Under the pieces are notes generated by a model, which saw only the letters and a list, made by a program, of their open reading frames with translations, made no database searches and had not been told where the DNA came from. DNA of 64,000 nt from Vitis vinifera (lineage: Eukaryota > Streptophyta > Magnoliopsida > Vitales > Vitaceae). Both the position numbers and the translations under genes were made by a program. Where the stretch lies: assembly GCF_030704535.1 (NCBI RefSeq), contig NC_081817.1:1627001-1691000 (forward strand). Reading direction: 5' to 3'. Positions 46,601 through 58,600 of this stretch are shown here, piece by piece; position 1 is the first letter of the stretch, and each line of letters opens with the position of its first letter.

Positions 46601-48865
46601 AATCCTGCCCCTATCTTTGACTTCAACTATTATAGCTTCAATCAATCCAGTCTTCTGCTGCATCTCATTCTGCTTCTCAGTTGTTTCTTTCGTTCTTCGG
46701 AAGGTGATCGACTCAAACCTGAAATCACATTTAGCAAAAGAGAGAGAAAAACTTCTGAGTTGTTCCAGCTATAATACTCTAGTTATGAGTAGATATTGAC
46801 ATGGAAAATGGTTGTGACACATTCCTTTACTGGGATGTAAGCATCATGTGGCAAATTGGCAATGTATCTACCTTTTCTTTTCTTTTTCTTTTTTTCTTTT
46901 TTTCTTTTTTTGATGAGAAATAATAGTGCAGTATATTGAAGTAAGTAAAAATAAGTATAAAGAAGGATGGGAAATCCTCCAAAAAGTACACAAAAGAAAG
47001 CAAGAACCTTCAAGTTCAAGAATCTATATAACTATGAGGTTCCAAAAGCTATGTTCCAAGTGAGAATATACAAAAGCAATCTATCCTTGCTAGCCCACAC
47101 CCTTGGAACTAGACACCAACATCTAATCAAGTTGGATCAAATTAAGACGAACACCCTCAAAAGTTGTCATAATGCCCAAAAGGAAGCTAAGAAATGAATT
47201 ATGTCCCAAAGACTCTCTGAAGTTCTCGCCTTGTCCTAAAAAACCTTAGCATTCCACACAACCCACATTATAGCAAGCCAAGCAAACTACAACAACACCT
47301 TGCCTCTACTAGAATTTCTCAATCCTCTATATGAAATAATTTTCATGTCATATATACTCCTAGGAGGAACCCAATCCATATGAGTCAAGCTAAATAGTCC
47401 GTGCCAAAGCCCCAAACTCAATGGGCAATGTAAAAAGATATGATCTACCGTTTCACCACTTTCCATACACAACAAATAAACCTTAGGACTGAGGCCTTTG
47501 TAGGATCTTCTCAATTGTAACGTGTCATTGGTATTTACCTTTTTGAGTGCCACTAACCAAGCAAAGAATTTGACCTTAAATGGGGCTTAAAATTTCCAAA
47601 CAAAATCAATAGGGAATGATGAAGTTGGATCAATATGGTTGGACAGGACTAAAAAGAATGACTTTACTGTAAATAAACCTGAAGAAAATAGGGACCAAGC
47701 TCTCAACTCATGACCAAATGGAGATAAGTGCAAGATGTATCTACCTTCAAATTTGTAAAACCACCATTCCGGTATATAAGAGTTGAGTAGACCATCAAAA
47801 TAGATGGATGCATCACTCAAAATAAAATAATTTCAATTCCCCAAGGAAGCCACTGCACAACTCTATGTCATATTCCTTTGATCTTAACCAACAGTGAAAA
47901 AAATGCATTCGAGAAGCTTGAAAAATGGAAGTTTAGCGTACAATGTCAATATTCAATAAGGTTCATAGAGTACAAGACAATACCAAGACATCTGAGAACA
48001 AATGGACATGCATACCCAATCAAAGTGAAAAACAGATACAAATTTAAAAGCCAAACACATATTTCACACCCACAACTGGCCAGCCCAACCAGGAAGCTAC
48101 TTAGACGGCTACCTAAAGCTTTACATGGGTAAAGGCCGAAATCTTCAGAAAAGGAGAAAAATAATAATAAATCTCTGAACTACGCGTAAGTATCAATTAG
48201 AAGTTCTACGATTCAAGTGGTTGACGGATTGGTTATCAAAGTCCTCCCGCTCTTGCCATTTCCACATAAATTGTATTCCCTTTATTTAACAAAAAAAAAA
48301 AAAAGAAAAAAAAGCTTTTGAACTCACAAATATATCCGCTAGGAAATTTGATTCTGGATATCAAAATTTCACAGAAAATAGATAAAAATTATTTTCGTCT
48401 AAAAAAACAAAAGGATTCCGCAATTCTCTATCTCCAAACAACTGGCTGAGCCACTGAAAATTTCAAAAAGGAAAAAGAAAAACAATGGAAAAGTGTTGGT
48501 GAACTCCCAATTGGAGAGCTATACCATCTTAATATCCGCAACATTGATGAAAACCACAATCTTTAAACACAATTCTTGATCATCATTGAAAAAAGAAAAA
48601 AGAAGGGGAAAAAAACAAGAGAGAGATAGAGAGAGTACCTGATGAAAGACTTGCCATTGAGAGGCTTATCTTCGGAATTGGGGTGAGGGAGGTGGAGTTT
48701 GGAAGCGTAGAGACCCTCGCTGCCGCCATGGAAGAAGTAGGAATTGAGACGACGACTGAAACCTTCATTCCTGTACTCGTGGATCGAAGCTTGGACGACT
48801 GTGGCGGAGGACCACAGTAGCATAAACCCTAGGAACCGCACCAGATCCCACCCCCTGTAACGCAT
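43679..48865 (-). CDS. Seven-transmembrane GOST/lung-7TM family protein
   Basis: Membrane protein of the GOST/lung 7TM receptor family (GPR107/108 and TMEM87 relatives), which mostly sit in the Golgi and post-Golgi system. Exons: 48865-48639, 46718-45788, 45472-45377, 44939-44803, 43862-43679; all GT-AG and phases fit, giving 524 residues. Order: signal peptide (about 1-26, ending near VVQA), a lumenal domain to about 215 with the family segment FHGGSEGLYASK, the cysteines of VICCNPKL and MFCDPQLKG, then seven helices at about 219-240, 253-275, 283-310, 323-340, 355-377, 398-418 and 430-455. The tail is acidic and Lys-rich (LEEAGDDLEEEG; GLGEDPEEDKRE). Ligand and partners are not evident; some plant members are called candidate GPCRs without firm proof. 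Intron 1 (1.9 kb) contains an L1 3' end in the same orientation; intron 4 contains a MITE. Confidence 0.93.
44435..44666. mobile_element. MITE with clear terminal inverted repeats in GOST intron 4
   Basis: The left end TCCATTTGGATGCACTTCC and the reverse complement of the right end TCCATGTGGATACACTTCC differ at only two positions. The similarity continues inward with runs ending in TTTTTAAAATAAG, so the inverted repeats span about 40 bases of a 232-base element. The interior is noncoding. No target-site duplication is obvious by eye, so the class (hAT-like or other) is undecided. Confidence 0.65.
46873..47830 (-). mobile_element. 5'-truncated L1-type LINE 3' end in GOST intron 1
   Basis: On the minus strand broken frames encode the C-terminal zf-RVT region of a plant L1 ORF2: RAWSLFSSGLFTVKSFFL, then NTNDTLQLRRSYKGLSP, then LCMESGETVDHIFLHCPLS and GLWHGLFSLTHMDWVPPRS. 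An A-rich tail corresponds to the T-rich tract at 46873-46911. Several stops mark it as dead. It is in the same orientation as the host gene. Confidence 0.8.
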
Positions 48866-49636
48866 TTCTCTTCCCTTCTCTCTCTGTTTCTCAAACTTTA
48901 CTCACATGGAGACGGAGACAAACACCCATACATATCATAATTTTAATAATTAAAATACAATCATCTTTATGATTTTATTATTATTAAAATTTATGTATTG
49001 GTCCTAATTTTTAACAAAAAGAACGTTTGACTAATTTTTATTTTATATTTAATCGTTTACACTTAATATTAAATGAGCATTAAGAGACATGTTTAGAAGA
49101 GGTCGAGAGGTTAATAGCGCCATTGACTGAAAAATACTAAAACTACGGCCGTTGGACTTTACAGAAACCCATCTATTTAATACGGCCGTGTCTTTTACTT
49201 AAATACGTCTCTTGATTACTAGGGGTGAATAGGCTTTCAACCGCACACTGTTTTAACAATTTTGAAGGAGAAATCGTTGACGTTGAATTGACCATACTCG
49301 GAATGCTCAAATTGAGAATGACAAAGAGAAATCAATTTCATTCCACCCCCATTGCCTAGAATAGACTTCAATGCCTTTACAGGGGCCTCCTACTGAACCA
49401 GGCCAAAAAACAATTCGATCATGGGCAAAAACCAAAAGAAACATTATTTGGTGGGAAAAAAAATTAATATTACAAATCGAATGTTGTGTCTGGATAAAGA
49501 GGCGTACATACAACTCACGGCGACACGTATCCTCTATGTATTCTAGTATGGAAAACAAGAGCGTCACCACAACAAAAAATTGTACAGAATTTGCTTTGCT
49601 ATTTCTTCATTTTCACTGCTCTTGCTTTTAGGACAT

Positions 49637-52600
49637 TTACATCCCGGATGAGGATGTCCGGTTTATCCTCTGTGCTCCCAACTTCGGAGCAGCGGGTTTG
49701 GCTCCTCTGCCTCTGCCAGCTGATAAAGGTTTGGCCCTGGTTGTGGGTGGGGGGGCAGCAATGGCAGCCCAGGGATCATCGTTATCAACTGCTCCAGCAG
49801 TTTTTACGTTGAGTGGTTTTGATGCTGTTTTTGGAGCAGGGGCAGCTATGGATCCCCACAAGTCGTCATCTTCGTCTTTACTCACCTTTGGTGGAATTTT
49901 TGGTCGACTTGGGACTGCACACAGAAAATCTCCCATTAGATAGGCTACAGGGAAGCTAAAAATTGTAAAAACGTAGCATGCATTTAGTTACGGTGTTTCA
50001 GCTTTGTGAACGCTGCCACCAACTAGAAGCTAAACTGATGATATTACCTTGTGGTTTTGGTTGTGATACAGGCCGCTTTTGAGCTGCTTGGATATTGGCA
50101 AGAGCTGAAGGTGGCTTTGGCTCTTCAAGTGGCTCAATATCATCCCAACCATCTTTGTCACTCTCATGCTCTTCATGAATTCCATTTTCAAGCTCTCCCC
50201 AGCCATCAGTGGATGTAGGGGATGCCGGAACAGCTTGATCAGAAAAATCGGTGGGGGAACTTACGTTGATCGATGCTGGAGTTGCAGTATCCATCACTGT
50301 GATTGTCAGTAGAAACCAAAATCAGGAGATTGGTTGGTTCAATGAATGTAGACACTAGTAAATATAGAGATAGAAGCAAGATGGATGCCTGAGCTGTCAT
50401 TTGAGCTTGCCGAAGCAAGAGGTGCACTAGAATTAGCAGGAGCCAGTGGAGCTTGTTCTGAAGGTTTGCTCTTGAGAGTTAAGGAACTCATGGCCCATCT
50501 ACATTTAATTGCAATATTCAATGTCAGTGCCAAATTTCCAACAAGGCAAGTTGATGAGTCCATACTAACAAATGTAATTCAAGAATTAAGATAAACATTA
50601 AATCAAATAAGAGCGAGAAATGGAGAAAGAGAGAAAGATAATTGATGAATTATTGATTAAGGGAAGCTTGATAATTCAGTACCCAGCCATGTGAAGAGAA
50701 CCCATCCATTTCAAATTAACAAAACCCATGTTGGATATAAAAAATAGACAAAGTCAATAGTTATAACATGACCACTCATACCAAAAGCCAGAATTTTATA
50801 TTGAATAAAGAAAAACTGAAGCTATAGAATTATTTGATGCATAAAAAATAATGCTATGTTATTTTGAGTTTGTTTGCCCAAAAGACAAAACTGAAAACTT
50901 CTATATGCTGTGTTAGGCCAAAAAATTAATTGAATTTATAATTCTGCAATCCGATGAAGATCAAAATTAACTCACCCAAGTAAGCTAGCATTTCCTGGTA
51001 TTGATGAGATTCCCATGCTTGACCCAGTGGTATCTCCAGCATTTGTCTATAAAAGCCCACACAGAAAACATAGATGTGTTATTAAGTGGAACAATAATCA
51101 ATCATCACCATCTCAGACAATTCCTTGAATTTCAACTTTGCATGGAGATATTAATTTTATTCTGTAGAGAAAATAAAACTATGAAACTACACAAGTTACA
51201 TGTAGTTTTTTCATATATAACTGATAGCATGGTGGATAAGCAAAGGCGTGGAGAAAGGATCAGCATTTATGATTAACATATGAATGCCACTGATTAAAAA
51301 TAGAAAGAAAGAAATAATTTGAAAACATGTCAAACTGATCTTCTGGACGATAACTACTGCTAAATTTCGAAGAACTAGTTTGTATGCAAATGTCATATAA
51401 TCAACATTGAGGAAACATCTATGGCAATACCAGAAATTTAGGATGGTTTCAAATGTCAAATATCGACATAAGAGAATTTTTTTTAACTTCCACATGAGGA
51501 GTTAGTCCTAGAAGATACAAGTGTGCAGCCAAATACGAATACATGCGTCTATATGCATTGTAGCACAAATTAATTCTCATTTAGCTGACATTGAAATTTG
51601 AAGGCAGTTCTCCAAAGAAGGGAGTTCAACCACTCACAAAAAACACTCACCAGGAGATTTGTGGCATGGGGGGCAGGGGTAGATTAGGTAGGCTTGAGTG
51701 TGATGGGTGGCAGGGTGTTGGGGAAATCTTGTAATCCAATGGATCGTGAAAAGAAGTGTGGTAGAGCACCAATTTACTAATGGTTAAGCATTTCAAAAAA
51801 GATGGCATGCAAGCAGAAAATACAGTGGATTGATTCGGGAAAGGCATATAATTTAACACAAGGTAGCATTCAAGGGTGCCTGATATGCAGTCAGCAATTA
51901 TCTCTCTCTAATATCTCCAGACAGATATCAAAAGTTGATGATGTGTGGGAAAAAAAAGCAACAAGAGTTTAGTAACACACCTTCTCATGGTATTGCTTAA
52001 CTATCTGCAAAAATTGGTCAACAGCTTGAAATGCCTTTGATCGAACATCACTGCTCCATTAGAAAGAGAACAAATTATATTTTCATGTTGATCAAAGAAC
52101 ATACCTAAAGCAAGAGTTATGTGATAATTACTCTTTTCTTAATAAGAACCAAAAAAGACCAGAGAGTAACAACAAAGAAAACAAAGACACCTAAGTAGCA
52201 CAAACATTTCTGTGGTGTAGCCATGCTTGTGTCAGACGCGGACTACACTCTGATATTCCCTGGGCACACCTTGATCATGTCCCAGTGTCCATCTTTGCCT
52301 CCCTTTATCAAAGGCAAATTAAGGGGAAATGGTTTGAAGGGCAATCAATGACTAAGCACGGCAAGGATTATATAGAGGACATTGTAAAGATTCACAGCAT
52401 CAAGATTGCTATAGAAGAAGAGGAGCATCCTTGTTTATGTATATCAAGAGAGAAACATCCAAACAACAGTGAAAGGGGACAATGAAAGAAAAGATAACCT
52501 GTCAGGATCAATGGTAAGTACAACAACATTTGGCAGAATCCGAGTTGCAATCTCTGTGATGTCATAATAAGAACTGGTCGCACATAAAGCCATAACTCCT

Positions 52601-55600
52601 GCCACAAAACAATTTTAAATTTGTCAAAACCCATCCACATTAACTGACGAATTAAATTGCAACCTAAATAATTTTTTTTCTTGTTCTTTTTCCTTCTGCA
52701 GGACAGGTGGGGGTGCTGGGTTTGCGCAATACAGCATGACAAAACAAAGGCATGAAAGTGCAAAAGAATTTTCAACAAAAAGTGGAAAGAACACCAGCAG
52801 GTATTTGTAGAAGTAAACAAAGTTGAAAAACAGATCAAGTTCATAATTACCTGCTCCTCGGGCAGGAGAGAAAGTATCACGCAATGCACGAACTGTAAAT
52901 GCATTTATCAAAACTCTTTTCCTAGTCTGCATTGTAGATCCAACCCCGTCAGTTGACATTTCCACTTGAGGACACATCATATCATTATGAACTTATCCAG
53001 TTATCATTAGATGACAAACACTACCTACTATCACTAAATAAACAAGCAGCTTAACAAAGAAAATGGCCCCCTTAACAATTTTTTTTTTTTTTTTTTTTTT
53101 GGATAGGTAAGGTATTTTATCTAAGCCTCTCAAACAAGATCATAAAGTGATTCAGAATGATCATGCAACAACGACAAATATTACAATAGCAAAATTAGTA
53201 ACTTGACAGCTAGCAAAAACTAACCCCTTCATTAAGGTAGCTGGCAATGTTTCCAAGTAATATGGTTGTATTTGTTCTAATAGCAGGTTCTTCATCAACC
53301 TACAAACCAAAAGAGAAAAAAAAATTAACAAGAAAAAAGATAGGAAAAAAAATTCATAACTACATTGTTATAAGAAAAATACATCATTAAAAGGAAAAGT
53401 AAGTGCAAAAGTTTTTTTATTTTTTTCTTTTGATAAAGACACTTTCCTTGCATTTTATCAGAAAGAGGTAAACAAATGAACAAAAGAAAGAAGGATGAGA
53501 TATCCTTCAAAAAGAAAAAAAAATGTACAAGAGGATAAAAAGATGAAGAAAAATAAAAGTTCCCACACTAGGACTGCCTTTGGCTACCCACCCCAAGGGG
53601 CATAGGGTGTCAAAACTCAAGAGAACAAGAGTTTTGAGAACAAAATCAACAGGAGGCTGTAGCTTTGGGTGAAGCAACAAATGAATAGTGCAAGATTTGA
53701 AACAAAATTTTAACAGGCCCATTTGTATCAACAAATGACTGAAGCAATACCTGAAGCTTTGAGAGATACTTCAACAATGATCCTGAAATAGTGCGTTGAG
53801 ACAGCTGCAATTACAAGCAAGGAAAACCGACATTTATAAAGAGCTGAGAAACCACAAATAATTATTTTCACCAGTATAATAAGACCAACAGAAGAATCTC
53901 TTGACCAGCAAACAATGAAGTTCAGGAATGATGACAATATCTGTGGTCTCTAGATGAAAAAAGAAAAAAGAAAAAAAGAAGATAGTTTGAATTGCAATAA
54001 GTTAACAGGAAACATGTTTCTTCAGTCAAAGGCTTGTAATGCAATGAGATATTAATAACAACCATACTTGAACTCAGCAAAGATTAAAATACTGAAAATT
54101 ACGGAAATATCAATGATTATGTTTTACGGAAATTGGAAAAAAAAATATCAATGGATTTCTATGAGACAACTCCATGAAATGTTAAAAGAAACAATAATAT
54201 ACATATTGAAGTTGCTTTATTGAAGAAACAATATATATGATAAAAAAAAATTTTGATAAGTAAACTAGAAATTCATTTAAGAAGAGGCAAAAAGCCACAC
54301 AGCATACAGGCAATATATATGATAAAATTTGTGACATTCAACAATAATTTGCAAAAACTGAAAACATATTTAATACTTAATTTAGATGTATTTAAGCGTT
54401 TCTTATCAAAAAAAAAAAATGTATTTAAGGACATAAAGGAAATGATGACATACATATAATTATTTTTTTATTTAAAAATATTTATAATTTTATTTACAAG
54501 AATTCATTTTTTTTGTATTTAATTACTATATAAAAGATACAAAAAAAGACTTATTAAGTTATGATGGGTTTTCTATTTTTTAACAATAATTTAAATTAAA
54601 TTTAAAGATATAATAATTAAAATTAATTTATTGGTTAAAGTTTTATTTTATAAGAAAGTTTAGGAAACAGAATATAGTATATATACATTTTATGTATACT
54701 TTTTCATCAAGGGCAAACTTGGCAATTTAGTTAAGTGCCTAGAACCCCAAGTGGAGGAACTGAATCCTTAAAAATTTTTGGAGCATGGAGCGTCGGCCAC
54801 CAAAAATCTCTGAAATTTCACCAACAAATTAGAGAAATTCTGATAAAATCAGAAGATGAAAATTAGGGGAAAATCTGAAAAATTCACTTTGCCAATTTTT
54901 CTCTTCATTTTTTTCTATCAACCCCCCACCCAATATTTGAAATTTCTCTACAATTTCGGCAAAATTTCAGGAAACTCTAATCATGGGAACTTAATAGGGC
55001 CAAAAACCCTAGCTACTCAAGCTTAGGTACACAAATCTGTTCTAGCCATCCAGTTTCATCTGAGGTGATAGTCCAGTGATTAAAGTTTCCTGAAATTTAC
55101 CTGACATTTCTATGAAATTTCTGTGTTCTGGGGTACCGATAGGATATTATAGCAGAAATTTCCACCAAAATTTCAACACAATTTATTGTGAATTTTTGGT
55201 CATTTTTCCGATTGATCACCGATTTTCAGCCACGTCAGCACACTAAAAAATGTAAAGTGGAGGAAAGGTGCCTCAAACTCGAGCTCAATAATGAGGAAAG
55301 CAGAATCATTTGCTACTTGGGCTACTTGAATTTATTGTTTATACTTGCATATGCTATATTTAAGTAACACTATGATATATCTATGCGCAATACTAAATAT
55401 TAAAAAAAAAAAAAATAATTTGATTTAACTTATTGTTATAAATATAAAACCATCATGATAATTTTTTTAATAGGTCTTTTTTATATCCTTTGCATAGTAA
55501 TTAAATATAAGGAAAACATAACGCTATAAATAAAATTCTAAATATTTTTAAATAAAAAAATTACACATATATTATCATTTATTTTATATTCTTGAATACA

Positions 55601-58600
55601 TCCAAATTAGATAGATCATTATTTTAGTATTAAATATGTTCTCAAGTTCTATAAATTATTGTCAAATGTCATAAATGTTATAATACATATATTGTTTTCT
55701 TTAATAGAAGAATTTCAATATTTGTATTATTGTTTACTTTATCATTTCTTAGAGTTTTTCCCAACATTTCTATGACTTTTGATCAATTTCCATCCCATCA
55801 ATATTTTTTATCCGAATTTCTGTCCGATATTTCAATAAAATCCAACCACCAATATCCCAATAATTTTCAATATTTTACTCCTCGGGGTGATACAACTAAG
55901 CATTTACACTTAGTTCAATCTAGATTGATATCCTCTCATCCTCATATTGGCCTTAATTTCTAGTAATTTCGTTTTATAGGGAGGTAAGAAAGTTTGGTAA
56001 AAAAAATAAATAATAAAATAATAAAATCGAACCCCACAATTTAGTAACAACCCATAATATCAATAAAATTAAGGACCAATTCCCTCAACTGCTGCCCTAC
56101 CACCCACCTACATTCCGATCAAAAGGCAATCTCTTTCAGTTTTTGCCTGGTAATTCTGTCCCCCTCAAATGTTCCTTACTAGTGCTCTATCAAAATTTAG
56201 AGAGCCAAGCAGGGTGTTGTCTCCATGCCTTTCTTTTGCCATTCCAGACAAATGTCCCATGCCAACACCTCAACTGTCTTTGTACCCACACTACTCAGGG
56301 AGAACAAAAAATAATAGAACTCTGTTCTAGGCCTGCTGGCAATGCATGATGAGGTGAACCTGTCCCTTTTTGACATACAACAGTAAGTTTGGACGACCCT
56401 CTCACTCCCCAATACTTGATCTGGCTACTGCCCAAACAGAGAATGCCACCTCTAAAGGAGCCAACTCCCAAGCTTCCATTTTTCTATGGAAACTATACTT
56501 CTTTTCTTTATCTGTCAACCCCTTAAAGAATGGTTCATTCATGAATCTTACATCCTTAATCTGCCCACCTGCAACATCCACCCTCCACTTCCCCACCTCC
56601 ACCCTATAAATATGGACCAAAAGGTACTCATCCCTCACTAGTCCCTAATCATGAAAAACCATGATGAGCCTTTCATTTTAGCAAGAGACAAGTAATATGG
56701 TCCAAAGGGAATCAACATCCTCCAGTTCCCAGATGTGAAAAGCCCCCAAAAAAAATCAGTTCCAATAACCTCCTGCTTCTGCCGCTGCAGGTATTTCAAC
56801 ACCATAGACACTTTATTTTCCAGTCCAAACATATCAGCAAAACTCACCTTCAAGGGTGTCTCTGCCCACCACATATCATGGCGAGCCTTTCATTTTAATG
56901 AGAGCCTTGTAATAGAGTCCAAAGGGAATCAACATCCTCCAGTTCCCAGATGTGAAAATCCCCAAAAAAATCTCAGTTCCAATATCCTCCTGCCTCTACC
57001 ACCACAGATACCCCACCACCATAGACTCTTATTTTCCAGTCCTAAAAAATCTGCAAAACTCACCTTCAAGGGTGTCTCCCCCCACACATATCATACTCAA
57101 ACTTCAAACTCAGTCCATTCTCCACTTTTCAGCGCACATGCACTGAACTCTTTCAAACCTTTCGTAATTCATTTCCACAACCCTACCCAAATGAGGACGG
57201 GACCTCCCAGGCTCCATCCCCAACTCTAATGAATGAGGTGCCTCACTATTACATTGACACCCTTCATTTCCTGAGCCCATGAAGCCGCAAAAAGGAATGT
57301 GACCATCTTGCACCATATTGAAAGGATGCTCCTCACCCCACTTGCAGACGACCCCCCTTTTCCACCCATACTTTCCCATCACCAGTCTCATTGACAACTT
57401 ATTCCCTTCCCCAGTGCACCTCCAAAGCCCTTCTCTAACAGTACTTTATTCACCACATCCAACTTCTTTAAGAATCATACAACTTTCCAATTAATTAGGT
57501 TCAGCCTCCCTTTTTCCATCCCACTCCACTGAAATCCAATCATCTTTTCTAATCTCTTCATCAGCAAAAGCAGAACTAATAAGGTAATGATGGAAGTACC
57601 CAACAAAGTTGAGAGTGCTATTTTAATAAGATACAACCACCCTCAGAGCAGATCATAAATCAAATTTTACACCTCATATAGACAACATAATGAACAAAGA
57701 AACCACCAACTAAGAAAATACTGATAACGTCCTAGTTTAATTCAAGTTAAATTTTCTCAGTTAAATATTATTGTAGCTCACAAGCTCTCTGTTGAAGAAG
57801 TAGTTTACTTCATGTATTAGATTGAATCACATTTTTGGAAAAGGAAGAAAGACACGATAGCACCAATGAATCAAACCCAAAAAACAACCAAATCCAAAAT
57901 AAAACAATTATTGCAGCTGTCCTTAGAAAAAATGTTAGAAAATAATCTCCTCAAAAATATCTAAGCTCTTAAAAGGCTACAGAAAAAAGCTTAACTCAAG
58001 ATCAAACAACATCTCTAATAAAGTCTCTTAAAATGGCCACTAGAATCAAATACAGGATTCCCTTCTAAAAGATTGATAAATTAATTACAAGAAGGTCAAT
58101 CTTAGTAGCATAGATCACTTCAAACCCACCCATGCAAATGTTATCATTAAGGAAACAACTTTACTCAATTGTGAAGCAAGGAGTAATAACCTTAACCTAT
58201 CTCTGATAGTCAACATTGCTGATGAAATCTAACCAGGAAACCTTCACATTGTACAAATGACATTTCAAGAATGTCCTAGACATCAGTACTAGTTTTCAAA
58301 ATCATAATTTAATAGTACATTTTTTGCATCAAAGAATTCTCATCACACTAACAGAAAGTTTCATCATTATTACCAAACACCATGAAGCTATGATATTGCC
58401 ACCAAAGAAAAATGAAATTGAGATACAAATACCTTAGGAGCAAGAATAAGCATGGATTTAAGTGTCAATTCCCGAAGAAAAGCAGACGTGTCTGAGAACC
58501 CAGTAGCAACATGAGTATAAACCTAGTGCCAAGCATCACCAAGCATTTTAGAATTTCCAAATTGATGGTGAAAAGATACAAGCATTATCTTATGTCCAAA

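Noticed and set aside
47878..48132. 84-codon plus-strand ORF inside GOST intron 1
   Set aside because: Antisense, no domain, and it lies beside LINE debris.
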